From assembly GCA_035610365.1 (NCBI GenBank), contig CM069437.1:30213507-30277506 (forward strand): DNA of 64,000 nt, written 5' to 3'. Source of the stretch: Aquatica leii. Taxonomy: Eukaryota; Arthropoda; Insecta; Coleoptera; Lampyridae. A program made the translations under genes and the position numbers. The notes beneath the pieces were generated by a model. The model saw nothing but the letters and a program-made list of their open reading frames with translations. It was not told where the DNA came from and ran no database searches. Numbering within the stretch: position 1 is the stretch's first letter; each line of letters opens with the position of its first letter. Positions 1 through 12,640 of the stretch are shown in pieces.

Positions 1-2617
1 ATGTGGTACTAACATATTTGTTTTTTGTTTCTTTTTATGAAATTGTACATAAGGCGACACAAAAAATAATGTACGTTAGTCTCTTCGAAAGTTTCATAGC
101 ATAACTTACTCACATCCAACGTTTAACCGTGCAGCTTTGCGTCGCATTGCGTTTGTTATGTTGTGCTTTACTTTCGACGCTCGTTACGTAAATTACTATA
201 ATTACCCAAAATTAAATAAACATTTTATTAAACCAATGTTTAGAAACTTGAATTGAATGAAAAATCAAGTGTCAGTGTGTTTGAGATAGTACTATGTTTT
301 TTTGTGTATTATTAAAGCGTTTTCGAAGTATTTGAAACCTTTAAGATAATTGCCAACAGACATGGAATGTTGTGGATTCTGATAAAGTAAAAATATAAAA
401 GATATCCGAAGGAATCTAATCAGAAATCGGATTTATAACAAACATGTGCGCGTTTAAATAAATACGCCAAGTAAGTGAACGTGTTGTTAATATAAACAAG
501 TGCATCAAGTGTGCATAAATAAAGTAAAAGTTATCCACGGACATTGTTTATAAACACCGAGTGATAGTCGCTATAAATTACTTATAAGTGGTTTTTCTTA
601 AATATCGTTACATTTTATTAGTTAGTTTAATTAAGAATTAGTTCTAAATTACGTGTAAATAGTTAATTAGGTAAACTAGTTTTAAAATTCGTTACATTAT
701 AAACGCTAAATTAGCAAATAAAAGATTTTGTTCCTTATATTCGTTCGTGTCAATAAATTAAACAATTTGTAATAATTAGTAAGAAGCTGACAATCTTATT
801 ATTAAAATTTTTTACAGATAAACTAATAATTGCAAAAATAAATAATGTACCCTCGTATTTAATTATTTTTGAATTAATAATAATTATTTCAAATTTTAAA
901 AACCTCATAATATAATTTTCAAATAATTACCTAACTTATTTAAAAAAAATGTAAATTATGTTGAGTAAAATTATTTGAACATCCAAGAAAACGGTCGAAA
1001 AAAGAGCAATAAACGAAAAAAAAATAAAGAATGACAAGAGGGCTTTTGTGTATTGTTACCCTTTTTATTGCCTTGAACTAGTTGAAGTAAACTTCTTTCA
1101 GCCGTTTTCAAGCACTTCCTTACAATTTCGCTCGAAAGCAGTGTTACCAACATCCGTTTAAACGCGATGATTCGTCATTTAACACCATTTTGTAAGTTTT
1201 AAACCGTAAATATAATTGACTGACATGAAATATGGTTTTGTCTACAGTAACGCAAAAAATTGCATCAACAAATCTAACCTCGTCGCCCCAACAAGATAAG
1301 TTCTAACACCCTCTACATACATTAAGCTTATCTGTCCATTTTCTGGTTGATGATGTTATAAATAATGTAGGCACAGATACGATATTGTCAGTGGATTATA
1401 AATGAGACATCGATATTGCTTCATCTCCGGGACAGAAACGTTGGATAATGTGCGTTTGCCTTGATTATATCTTGATGGTTATCAATTTTCATTTAAGTAA
1501 AAGCATTCGTTGCAGCTTATTCATGTCTAACCGCTTCCATTTTAATTAAATAACGCCATGGCAAAAGTTATTCATGTTTATAAAATAACGTCGCTTGTAA
1601 TGTTTATGTATTAACATGTAGGTCCTTTGTTTTTTAATCGATAAGATATTGAATACATGTTTTTAATGATGTTTTTGGTAATTACTAACAGCGCTATAAT
1701 AACATTTTATCTTTTAAAATGATGAATCATTAGTATACAAATTTCAGTAACAATTTTTTTAAAATGAATTTAAAATAAAACTAATTTATCAAATAATTTT
1801 TTTATAGTAAAAATTAAGACTTATTTGTAAACGTTTCTATTTTTATTGTGCTTTCTACGAAATTATTTTAGATTTTACTACGTTATCGCCAAAAGACCTT
1901 CTTGTCTAAGTATAAAATCTGTGTGTTTAATCATCTAATTAGAGTAAAGAACAAAATTATATTTTATGTTGCAGTTTTTATATAAAATTAACGTGTAAAA
2001 AATTAGATTTCATTAATAACTACCAAATTGATTAATTTTTGTTGTATAAAATAATTGAGCAAAGCAGTGTTTTTGCAAAAAAAGTATTTATTCTTTTTCT
2101 GAATCTTAAATTTTAACAGTTAAAATAAATAAATAATTTTTTTAATGTCAATAATTGTTGTACGTAGAAAATTAATCGTAAAAGCCAAAAAGTTAAAAAT
2201 AATTAAAATGTATAGAGGAAAACTACTCTAGAAAAATGCACAAAAAAATATCAAAGAATTACTTAAAAGAAATCAGAAATAAAGTACACCATGCTGGTAT
2301 GAGAAAAGAAAAATTGATAATAAATAGAGAAACACAAAATTAACAGAACTGCAAGCAGAAACAACAAATCATAGCCAGAGTCAGACAACAAAAACACAAT
2401 CATCAAAAACAATGGAAACATACAAATAGAACTAAGTAAGTATAAGAAAAAATGAAGAACTAAGATCTCTAGGTAAACAAAAATTAACTTCTAAACGGTA
2501 TAAATGAGCCGTTAAGAGAGAAGCTTATGCGGACCACTAAAAAGCGAATGGCTTATAATATAAAATAGAAAACGGTAACGACAAAAACAAATAAAAAGAA
2601 CAACAAGCTGTTACAAG
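1..2617. other. unassigned AT-rich DNA
   Basis: No gene or recognisable element is visible. Reading frames are short and lack family motifs. The part from about 2,200 to 2,600 is A-rich on the + strand and resembles the base composition of decayed LINE first-ORF sequence, but I found no motif to assign it. Confidence 0.5.
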
Positions 2618-3850
2618 CATTTTTTCGTAACTTAATTGCTAGCGACTAACTCAGTTAGATTCCGTGATTGAATCGTAGGTTTCAATGTGATAATTATAAA
2701 GCAGTTTAAAAAATCTCCAAAACGGTGAAAGATTAGGATATGAGATATAGTTTAATACTATCTAAAGCTGAAAGAGAACAAATGACAAAACAGGTTGTAA
2801 CAACGAGTGTATTTATTTTATCACGGAAAGAGAAGTTAGAAAAGAGAAGAAGATACATTTACATACGTACGATGAAACGTTAGAACGTTGGTCAATATCA
2901 CAGACAATAGTTATTGAAGAAAGCCCTTTTCGGTTTGGCAAAAACTGTCGGCCTAACTTTTACATTTCAAAAAATACATTTACATTTGTAAGTTTTAACA
3001 TGAAAACACAAATCTCGATAATAAAGAAGCAGATCGCACCGTCTAATAATGTTACACACAAAGAAAAAGTTTTATAGTTAATAGTGACAACAACTTGATA
3101 TGTGCGTACAGTCGTGTGTACAACCGACTGACAACGTAAATATAAAGAATTAAAGTAGCAAACATAATACTTGCAATTTAGTTTTCCTTCAAAAAATGCA
3201 ACTGGTCCGCAACACTTTCCCATAATTTCCAAAAATTAGCTGAAACTTGATAAACACGTACATACGGTGCTATCACGAATAAACTCCATTCGGTTCATAC
3301 AATTAATGAGAAAACTAAATAAACCGAATTTCCCCCAGATTAATTATGTTACTTCAGTAAGAAGGTCTCCCAACACGGTTAGAATTATATTAATTTAGCG
3401 AAGATTTTAATATCTTCAGTCTACGTGGCGTAAGGTGATCATAAGAAATTCTTCTAATAAACGTAACGGGTTTTAATATTTCCACATTAATAGAACAACG
3501 TGTGTTTATCCAGACACTGCTAATGACAATACAGGAAAATTAAAGTAAATCACAAAATAATGAAGCAATGCTTAACCCAAGAAATTTTCAGCTAAAACAC
3601 TACACCTATTTATACCATGAATGAGTCTGAATAATTAGAAGTGAAAATTTCACTGGGCACTTATGTTACAACATGTACAAAGACCGAAAAAGTAAGTTTC
3701 CTCACATCGATATTTGGATATCAAAAATTAACTAACTGACAATAATCATTCCCAATGCAACGGAAAGTGAGCGTTCCGAGAATAATTCATATACGGTACA
3801 CACCAAAACAGTTTTAACATAACTAAGCACGCTGAAAACGCGCACACACG
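2618..3850 (+). repeat. dispersed repeat family D, forward copy 1
   Basis: This is a non-coding interspersed repeat of about 1.2 kb. It starts near CGTAACTTAATTGC followed by a GCGACTAACTCAGTT block, continues through CCAAAACGGTGAAA, GTCGGCCTAACTTTTACATT and CGACTGACAACGTA, and ends near GTTTTAACATAA. The same ordered blocks recur at about 25,700-26,800 over the full length, at 14,979-15,690 and 34,934-35,260 in part, and in reverse at about 6,960-7,935, 37,280-38,010 and 42,690-43,575. Copies differ by many substitutions and small indels, so they are old. No protein motif was found. It could be a solo LTR, because some copies begin TGTAAC, or a non-autonomous DNA element. Boundaries are approximate. 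Orientation labels are arbitrary. Confidence 0.7.
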
Positions 3851-6369
3851 TAGAACAAATAATCAAAGTTTCGCTTATAATCATAAATTACTTATAAAAA
3901 AAGACTAAAAAATAACTACAAAAGAAGCAAGTCTAGATATAAAATATGTTTATAAGTTGCTAAAATGTAAAACCAATGGCAAAAATGGGAAATTTCAAGA
4001 TTAATATATTAGGTATAATTGAGGCAAGATGAAACGCAATGGGACCACGCCGATTAAAAAGTGACACTTCCATAATTTACTCCGGGTACGATGAGAAACA
4101 AGTAAGAAACAAATTTTGATGAAACACATAAGCAAGAAGCAATTGCAAAAAAATGTAATGGAGAGACTTGGAACAGGCAAGGAAAATAAAGGCTAATCGA
4201 ATTTGGTGTAAAGCTGTTACGCCCTGAGCAAATTTTCCTAAATCCGGTACTGTTTGATTCATTTAAGTTATACGTGTTGGAATCTGCTGTTGCTGCTAAT
4301 CTCACGCTTTATTTCGTTACATTTTAAAGGTTGATAATTTGTAATATATGATTAATTAAGAGCGTATTATCTTCGCTTAAATTCTGTTTTTCTGCAAGTC
4401 TTTATCAAGATCCTTGTTTAAAATATCAGTTACTCGAACGCTCTCATCAGTTTGCTGACGAATTTATTTTGTTATCTTCTGAGGTCCCTAGGTATTTCGT
4501 TTCTTTTCTTTAATCAGTTCCTGACAAACTCTTGTTGAGATCACTTCAAAAATTTACTGTACCTTGGAAGTACTAACGTTTACTTAAACACGGTGATTTT
4601 ACCAGATATTACGTTGAAACCTTCCTAACTTTTAGTATATCTACGCAACCTGTTTCTTTCCTAAAATTTCTAAAAATCGTATATTTACGGCTATAAGTTA
4701 CTTTAAATTTTAAAAGTGTATTTAGTTTTCTTAACGCTGGATTATTATACCCAGGTAAAGTACTTAGTTTTCGCTTTATTTAGTTAATCTAACTTCGCTT
4801 CTTTCCCTTTCTCTTTATAGCGTTCTTCTTCCGACGAAATTGTTCTAATTCCTATTAACGTCTTCTCCAACGGATTATTTCCCCCCACGTGTGAGACTTC
4901 CTTCAACTACCAAAATACTCCGTTCATCTGTAAACTCTACTAACGCTACGCTGAGAAATCAACTTCGATTGCACCAACTGACGCTAAGTGAAAAACCAAC
5001 CGTTAACCTTCGTTTTGTTGTGAATTAATTCATATTTGTGCAAATCTCAAAGATTTGATTTTATACATTGAACTTTTAATCAAAATCATACTTGCTTAAT
5101 CAACTTTAGAAATTCAAAAACTTTTCCTTATACTTTAAAATTTTACATTTTTTTTTAAATTAAAAATTGGGTTTTGTTATTTAAACTTTGGCTTAATTTA
5201 TTTAACTTAATTTCTCTTTATTTCTATAAGAATTTGTTATCTGATTTACCTTGAAATTTGTTGACTTATAACGTAATTGTAACTGACCTATTAACCTACA
5301 TAAATTTGGTTACGTATCCCCTGATCTACGAGATGGTAAACTTGAACCTAACTCTAATTCTCGGCTGTTATTTGCCGACGGCCAATTGTTTGTTTTAAAT
5401 ATTTCATTTAAGGAAACTTCGACTAGAAATACCGTGCATGGAGTTTCATCAGCGAAGTAATAAAGGTAAGATTTTTTTTTGTATTGCAAATTGTAATTAC
5501 TGTCTTGTCGAATCCCGATCGCTGCCCCAAGTTTTTTTTTTCTTTTTGTTTGTTTTGCGAACCTAACGAAATTAAATTATTTTTACTACTTTTGTTTTAA
5601 CACAAGGTAATTTAGATCCTGTATTTTTGTAATATTTAAAATCCATTATCGATTGTTTTACTCAACTTCACGCATATTTTGTTTGCATAATTCAAAATTG
5701 AATATTTTATTGATTATTTTGTAAATTTCCATTTATTCTAAATTCATTATATTTACATCAAATTTATTTATTGCTATTTATTGCTTAAACTTTCCTGTTC
5801 TCTTTCAGCAACCCTTCGCTACTACTCGACAATTTAATTTTAGGTACCATTATGCAAGTCAACGTAAACAATATCACACAAGTTTGAAATAAGGTAAAAT
5901 GTAAATTGTAGACTCGACTAAAACTGAAATATTAATAATGATCTTAAAATATAATAAAAATAGCTGAGACTCTACAGCTAATTGACGTCCAATTCAAGTA
6001 TCACCTGAAGTCATCAATCTTACAATAATGATGCGGGCTAAGTATGATACACCCATATCAAGAAAATAATAATTTTCCTGTGGATGTGTTGAAAAAAACT
6101 CAAGCTTCTGCCAAATTCGCTGTAAAGAATTTAAATTAGCAAAACCCAGTAACCATTACCTGTGAGCAATTGAGTAGAACAAGAATTTTACTAATAAATC
6201 TATTCACATCAAACCTCAACCAAGAAATAAATTCCAGCGAATGTCGGACACGAAATACTAATTTGTATCGTCCGTTGCGCACTGCCAGTGCGGTAGTAAA
6301 AGTTTAGTCAAAATACGAATATGTAAAACGTCATTATTAACGTCACGTAACAAAAACACGCCTCAAAAA
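3851..6369. other. unassigned DNA
   Basis: No gene or assignable element. Short frames at 4,054-4,305 on the minus strand overlap each other and carry no motif. A GTAAG donor-like sequence near 5,465 and a pyrimidine tract ending in CAG near 5,809 could be chance. No coding sequence supports an exon between or beside them. Confidence 0.45.
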
Positions 6370-6770
6370 CATTACACAAATTGACAAAAAGCCCAGTAGG
6401 ATCAAACAGAACACTATCAAGCAAACTAAAAGAAAAAACGCAAAAACACTTTCTACCCAGGGTGCAATCAAAACTCGACGGATAAAAGAATTTGCCAAAA
6501 GATAAACAATAAACCTACACAAAAGATTAAATATACCGGTAAAAAAAATCTTGAAAACAGAAATAAGAGACTTAATTAAACACGTGAAAAATAATAAAGC
6601 AGCAGAAATAAACGGAAGTCCACCAGAACTAATAACAACCCACGTAAACTACTCAACAGAAATGCTCCACATACTACTACATTAAATAAAAATATAAAAG
6701 AAATTACCAAGAGAATAGATAGAAAGCGTAATAATTAAAATATCTAAAAAAGGAAATCCTGTTATGTTAA
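6370..6770 (+). pseudogene. LINE reverse transcriptase N-terminal remnant
   Basis: Around 6,570-6,770 the + strand reads, with interruptions, like the start of a non-LTR reverse transcriptase. A lysine/asparagine-rich NNKAAEINGSPPELI stretch resembles the NNKAxGxDGxPxELI block that precedes the RT palm. It is followed by an LPRE-like turn and an IIKISKKGNP stretch resembling the IxPIxKKGD block. Several stops break it and the rest of the RT is missing. The upstream 200 bp are A-rich and probably belong to the same element. The clade cannot be fixed from so short a remnant. It is not a functional gene. Confidence 0.5.
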
Positions 6771-6959
6771 AAATTCTCTAGTATAAAATTTATCTTAGGT
6801 ACGCCTACTTTTCGTTGTTGGAGTAGGGCTAGTATGTCAAATTGTGAAACACAAATTCATTTAATTCTTCCGGTAAAGTTCAAAAGACGCAGCGTTGTAT
6901 ACGCCCAACAAGGCTTTCCCAGTTATGTGTTTCACATACACATATGAGTAAATGAATTA

Positions 6960-7935
6960 GGAGATTGCTACGATTTTTGGGAAAGTCTATTTGGATTGAG
7001 CACGCATTTCTTGTGTGCCAATTTAATTTAATTTTTTCGTAATTGTTTGTAGCGGGTTTTCATACCTCTACCTGTGTTCTTTATCTGTGGAGTTAATAAA
7101 CACATTTGCAATTGGAAAATTTCCATAATGTTACGTCACTGAAGTTTACACTTACACTTTCCAAGCGTTGAATAAAATCATATTGGAGGAAACAGTTACC
7201 AAATTTACAAAGTTAATTAGTATGAATTAAAAAAAGATTTACTTGTGATAACCCCGTACGTACGTTTTCTTTTGTGTTAGATTTTAATTCAGTTTTAGGT
7301 AATACTGATATGAAACTAACTAGTTCCTTACTTTAGGAAAACTAATTGTAAGCATTACCCTTTATATTTTAAAATCTTAGTATTTTAGTGGTCATGTCGA
7401 TTGTAGAATAACCGTACGTACATGTTAGGTTGTTAACATAATTAATTATAAAATAGTATTGTTGTGTCATAGTACTATACGGTGCGCTCTGATTCTCAAA
7501 ATTTTTGATTTTTGTACTTGTGTATTTTAATTTACGAATGTAAAGTAATTCCTTCTCAAAATGTAGAAGTTAACTCGACTAGGTCACTTTGCTGTACGAC
7601 GTGTTGTCCAGTCGAGGGCGTAATTTATATTTTGTCTGTGATACCGACCTACGTGCTACTGTTTGATAAAATTTATATAACTATACTCATGTAACTTCTT
7701 CGTCTTTTTTTAACTACGGTTTGTGTATATATAAATATATGTTCTGTGTTACCACTTATCATTTGTCATTTGTTCTTTTTCAGCTTAGATCTTAATCTTT
7801 CATCGTTTTCGCGCCTTTAGATTCAGTTTATAATATAACACTACAAAACTTACGACGCTTTCTCCGGAATAACTAAGTTAGCCGTCGCTAAAACCACGTA
7901 ACAATCGAACCGTCTGCGAAAAGCGGAAACCGATC
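6960..7935 (-). repeat. dispersed repeat family D, reverse copy 1
   Basis: This is the reverse complement of the family described at 2,618-3,850. Recognisable blocks in order are the CGTACGTACG region, ACGGTGCGCTCTG, TGTACGACGTGTTGTCCAGTCGAG, TTTGTCTGTGATACCGACCTACGTG, a TATA-like stretch near 7,726, TCATTTGTTCTTTTTCAGC, GTTTTCGCGCC and the terminal AACTAAGTTAGCCGTCG. A 60-codon frame on + within it is not conserved in the other copies and is not annotated. In this orientation a TATA-like stretch, and an AATAAA in sister copies, would suit an LTR. That is an inference. Confidence 0.65.
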
Positions 7936-8623
7936 ACTCTACTTAGCATAAGTAGTAAAATAATGACTAGAATAATCGTAGCAACACTAAAAAATCTTAT
8001 CAAGCAAGTGTCAGACTTAATAGAGCCAGCATCAGCCATATAAGAATATATAATTCCGTAAGTCGGAGTGGGTTGGTATTAGTGTATAAATGGTCATGAA
8101 GTGGATTAAAACAATTGTTCTTTATTGTTGAGTTGTAGATTTTGGTATATTTAAACACATAGTGTAGTCCATCATATGATGATTTCAGCAGTTTCCGTTT
8201 GTATCGTGTCGAACATAGACATGACTGCAGATGTTGAGTTATTGATTAAAGAATATATACTTTTGTGTATAAGGTGCAAATTCTTGAGGACAAATGTCAC
8301 AAAATCGGATGTTTGTTATATCGATAACTACTGTGATAAAACGCCATGAGCAACGGTTTTAGCTGTGATGTCACTAAATGATATTCATTCAGGTCAGCAT
8401 GTAAATCTATCTACAGATGTCAATAGATACATAACATTTTGATATTTTACGTTGTTGGTATTATGAACACTCCCAAATATCTTTGTTGATGCTGGGCCAG
8501 ACAAAACTTGTAGAAACCTGGTGTAATTAAATGAGGCAACTTATGCAGGTTTGTAAAAACTCTTCTTTTGACTGAAACGGCGGGTGTAAACCTATTGCAA
8601 CATATATTATATACGACAACCTT
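7936..8623. other. unassigned DNA between repeat copies
   Basis: Nothing recognisable as a gene or RNA. The 5' neighbour is a family D repeat and the 3' neighbour is an old LTR element. Confidence 0.4.
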
Positions 8624-8795
8624 AATTAAGTTGGCAGCAACTGCAAAGAGAAGATAAAATATAAAAACAGCGACGTCGGCAAAGTCACTATCTATGCTTA
8701 TCCGATCTTAAAGAAAGCGACTCACCAATTTACATTAATTTAGCCTTGTAATTAAAAATAGTAAAATAGCGAATATATTAACCAAAAGCAACCTA
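8624..8795 (+). repeat. 5' LTR of the CsRn1-type element
   Basis: It matches 13,689-13,871 over most of its length with numerous substitutions and small indels. The exact first base is uncertain because the copy is degraded. The common core begins AAGTTGGCAGCAACTGCAA. Confidence 0.7.
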
Positions 8796-8799
8796 AAAA

Positions 8800-8816
8800 T
8801 TGGTGATACGGATAAG
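8800..8816 (+). other. primer-binding-site-like sequence
   Basis: TTGGTGATACGGATAAG follows the 5' LTR within a few bases. A TGG start at this position is expected for a tRNA primer-binding site. CsRn1-type elements are reported to use tRNA-Trp, whose site begins TGGTGAC, so the match is plausible but decayed. Confidence 0.4.
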
Positions 8817-10990
8817 ACTACAACCGTTCTAAATTTTTTTTTGTTCTCTATCTAGACAAACTGCTTGCCAACACCAATCCTAGCACTTTTGCCAACGCAA
8901 CCGTATCGGTCCTTAGAAAAATCTAGCAAGCATGGCTGACAAGATATGAAAAGCCACTGTCCATTCAACCCACACGAATTCAATCGGATTATTTCTTTCA
9001 GGTGCTGTCATGAAAAGAACAAGACACCAACCAAAGTTGAACGTGGTAAACGACGATAATTCTATTTGGTTAGAGATTAACAATTTAGTAAAACAAATTA
9101 ATAAGTTAACAAAAACTGTGGCGGGGTTTGCTACAAAGTAGCCGTCTAGTTTTCCAATCTCAAGAATGAATAAGGCCTACAAAAACTGCTAACCGGAAGA
9201 TGGGAAGATGTATTGCCGACTGGCTCAGGCGTGGGTTACGTTGGGCAGTTGTGCGTTTTGCGGGTACACTAAAATTCGCACTCAACTTACGCGCTTCGCC
9301 AAAGGGAGACGTACAATAATTAAACTGTAAAGAATAGGTTAAGGGCGCCAGATTCAATATACGTCCAAAGGAAAGGAGAATTCGCCGAATCACACGAATT
9401 CGTAGGAGTTTCTGGTTGCATAGGTGAATCACTAGAGACTTGAGTAAAACGGCGGATAAAACAAAAGAGTGTTCGACAACCCCATTTAATTTAAATTATA
9501 ATAAACTGGATTATATCTTAATTATATATTTACAATAATTAACGACACCAAAATAATAACGAACGAGTTACCGGGCGTGTTTAGCGCGACTATAATGGTT
9601 GGCTTCTTCATCCGCAGTTTAAAACTGTACAAGAGCTTAGTAGTGACAATAAAGGCGTAAAAAAGAAGGTGACTAACATAAGCTTATGTATTATGATACC
9701 CCCTATATATATATATATTTATGTATATGAATTAATTTATGGGTAATAATATACCGACCGTTCGGTAGTTCAAACGACCCTTCGTAGGTCAAGTTTACTG
9801 AAGTTCACGTTTATTACTTGTACGGGAGTTAAACATTAGGCGCGAACGAGGAAGTTTAATGGGTTTACCGCAAGGAAAAAAAGTAATTAATTATATATTT
9901 GATTGTGTAATTAAAACACACGTATTTAAGCATAAGGCAAGGACCGGTAACGCCGCTTAACAAGGTAAGTTAAACTAATTACAAAATTAATAATAAGAGG
10001 TTAGGTGCTTTATCTTTAGCACGAACACTTATCGCTCAAGAAATAACAATTCCAGGAAGTACTGGTGCGGCAGTAAAAAATTGGATCGTCACTGACCTTA
10101 GTTATCGGCATAAAGGGGTGAGTCGTTGTAATCAGGGATCTTACATAACTTTAAAAATGAGGGGATCGACAGCCCTGAACTCCAACGCATTCCATCACGA
10201 CCAGAATAAGTATTGGACACAATTAGACACGATTGGACACAAGTGGACACAGCTGTAATAGGTCAAGCTAGTTTATCACAATAATGATAGGGTGATACTA
10301 ACCCAGGTGTTATGGCTGGAAACTTGCCGAACTAAATAAGTTTTATCACGGATGACATCGTACACCTTACAGTACTTCTAAAATTTAACTTAAGTATAAT
10401 TAAATGACTACCAACTAATTGTAAATTTCTTCTTACCGTAGCGTGGAATATCGAAACAAAACGAAGATTGAAATTTTACAGAGAGCGTCCTAATATTTCC
10501 CTAACTAGGTAATACAGTAGCAGCTACTAAAATCAACCGTTGCTAATGTAAAAATTATTTATTTGCCAGGCGAAATCCGTTTTTTAAACGAGCCAACAAA
10601 ATCAGGCATTGATACCTTTGACAAATAATATAGGACTGACCCAAACCCACTAACTTTCACTCCAGATAACGCCTTTTGGAGGACGTTGATAGTGGACGAA
10701 AAATAAGAATATTTTTGGAAAGAAGAAAATTTACGTTACTACACCTATGTATAAACTATTGCCTAACTAATTGTATAAACATATAAAATGAACTGTTACA
10801 AAACAGTAAGTAAACTTTAAAAACGGGAAAGATCAAATTCGCGAGATCGGACACTTAACCATTCCTCTTCAGGACGAAGAAAATAGGAAAATTGCTAGTA
10901 TCATTAGCGCTTTAGTGAACGTAAAACGAAATGCAAACCCCCGTGTAAATATTTAAAAAAGAACACGCAGCAATCTCAGCGAGCGAGGTC
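8817..10990 (+). pseudogene. gag region of the CsRn1-type element, with foreign insert
   Basis: Near 9,005-9,110 the + strand encodes a short lysine/asparagine-rich stretch that may be early gag. At 10,929-10,946 lies KCKPPC, the second half of the Cys-His-Cys-Cys motif that CsRn1-clade Gag proteins carry instead of a zinc knuckle. It sits immediately upstream of the protease, as expected. No continuous frame joins the two. The middle, about 9,130-10,560, is GC-richer and contains TTAAGGGCGCCAGA at about 9,335 together with TCCAAAG. The same signature lies near the start of the long LTR-like units at 18,902 and 22,203. A piece of that family may therefore have landed in gag. Boundaries of the insert are not resolved. 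Confidence 0.5.
10213..10252 (+). repeat. short tandem repeat, 10-bp unit x4
   Basis: Four consecutive 10-bp units vary only slightly around ATTGGACACA. The third base of the core changes in one unit and the first bases in another. No function is apparent. Confidence 0.75.
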
Positions 10991-11009
10991 AGCACTACAG
11001 GCGTCAGTA

Positions 11010-11260
11010 CATCTGACAGACTTTTTATAATAGATAATTTCTCAAAAAAACAATTTTTAATTGATACAGGTGCAGGAATGAGTGTTTTCCGACGTAACTT
11101 TGTAAAACGTTGTAGTTAAGCATAATCCGCAAATGGTACCTACACATGGACTTAAAACAATGAATTTAAACCTCAAATCGTAATTTCCGTTGATCGTTCA
11201 TCACAACTGATGTTCAGGAACCGATAATTGGTATTGATTTCATTTTTTTTATGGAATGCT
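11010..11260 (+). pseudogene. retroviral-type aspartic protease remnant (CsRn1-type)
   Basis: The + strand shows LFIID followed by FLIDTGAGMSVF (about 11,020-11,090). It has the Asp-Thr-Gly catalytic triad of retropepsins and the following hydrophobic residue. About 130 bp later, IIGIDFIFFME resembles the LGxDFL flap-distal motif that closes this domain in Ty3/gypsy elements. Stops lie between the two. The protease would cut the Gag-Pol polyprotein. This copy cannot be expressed intact. Confidence 0.7.
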
Positions 11261-11394
11261 CAGAGATGCCCGGCGTCGCCAACGTATCGACAGCAGCACA
11301 AACATACAAATAACAGCGGTGCTAGCGCCTCATTGTGGCATTATAAAAACTATAATAAATAACAACCATACCACGAATTAGTATTAAGATAGTC

Positions 11395-12245
11395 AAAAAT
11401 GACAAGCCCAGCTTAACATCTAGGAAGTGAAAAGAAGCACAACATTATGCGCTACATGGAAACTACTCCTGGTTGTCCTGTAACAACACGAAACCGTCGA
11501 TTAGTACCGGAAAAACTTAATGTCACGAAGAAAGAATTCCTGCACTTACTTACCTTTCGGAACATCAAACCTTCAAAAAGTAGACATAGACTGGAGGCCT
11601 TGTGGAGACTATCGTCAACTAAGTGCTAGGACAGTGCCTGATCAATCCCCGTTCATCAGATAAAATATTTTACACAATTTTTAAGCAATAATAAGATTCC
11701 AATTAACCCGGAAGATGTACTTAAGACTGCCATCGCAATACCCTTTGTTCTATATGAATTTAATTATATGAGTTTTGGGCTAAAGAAGGCAGCCCAATCC
11801 TTTGAGCGCGTTATCGATCATGCACTAAAAGAATGACATTTTAATTACATCTGAATCCGAACAACAACACTTAAAAGACCTAGAATTAGTTTTCCGAAAA
11901 TTAGAAGCGTTTGCAATAGTTATAAACAATTCAACGTGTATATTGAAAAAATCCAAAGTCCCAACCTTGAGTTACGCAGTCAACAATAATTGTTGTAAAT
12001 CGCCTAGTCAAAGAATCCAAGTCATTATCGAAGCAAGAAAACCAAGTACAGTCAAACAACTGAAACGCACCTTAGGAATGACAAACTTCTACAAACGGTT
12101 TATTCCCAATGCAGCTGAAACACAACTTCTACTATATAACCTACTTTCTAAAACTGAAATAAAAACCAACGATGTGAGTGAACAGAAGCTACCGAGTAAG
12201 CATTCCACGATTTTAAACAATTACTGGAAAATGCTACAGTATTAG
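11395..12245 (+). pseudogene. Ty3/gypsy reverse transcriptase remnant (CsRn1-type)
   Basis: Ordered RT motifs survive in different frames. The N-terminal finger segment has HNIMRYMETTPGCPV and RRLVPEKL (11,435-11,520), then WRPCGDYRQLSART (about 11,590-11,640) and PEDVLKTAIAIPF (about 11,710-11,750). YEFNYMSFGLKKAAQSFERV (about 11,753-11,815) follows, the block normally just upstream of the catalytic YxDD. The YxDD segment itself is deleted: after the FER..D.AL block the sequence jumps to SESEQQHLKDL. The frame at 11,943-12,245 holds the connection domain with LGMTNFYKRFIPNAA. Loss of the catalytic aspartates makes the copy inactive regardless of its frameshifts. Confidence 0.75.
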
Positions 12246-12640
12246 CACACCTTTACCATAATTCTATTCGTTTATTAATGATGGGTGCATGCAATTTTAC
12301 TATAGGTGCAGTATTGCAAAAGAACGCCGATACTTCATGACAGCCACACGCATGTTTTTCAAAGAAACTTTTTCAAGCACAGCAAATATACAATGTATAC
12401 AACCGTATACTCTTTGCTGCTTACGCCGTTGTCAAACATTTCAATCAATATTTTGACAAACGTGACTTTATTTTTTTTACTTACCATAAACCGTAAATAT
12501 ATGCATTTAAACAAAAACCCGAAAAAACTTTGCTAAAACAGTTTTATTATCTGGATCTTATAAGTCAATTTATTACGGACATCTGTCATGTCAGTGGAAA
12601 AGACAACATTCCAACAGACCACTCTCACGGCTAGATGCGA
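12246..12640 (+). pseudogene. RNase H remnant (CsRn1-type)
   Basis: The order of fragments matches gypsy RNase H. A segment resembling the TDAS..xIGAVLQ strand lies at about 12,280-12,320. A damaged FSKKL-like stretch at about 12,350-12,390 is followed by a frame resembling the LxAAYAAVKHF helix (12,410-12,445). The tether follows, with YLDLISQFITDICHVSGKDN at about 12,548-12,605, leading to the integrase. Substitutions and stops occur throughout. Confidence 0.6.

Noticed and set aside
4430..4460. CTCTCATCAG on + as a hammerhead core on minus
   Set aside because: No GAAA box or pairing partner within reach.
5400..5850. Donor (about 5,465) and acceptor (about 5,809) as an intron between exons
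   Set aside because: No coding potential or conserved sequence on either side.
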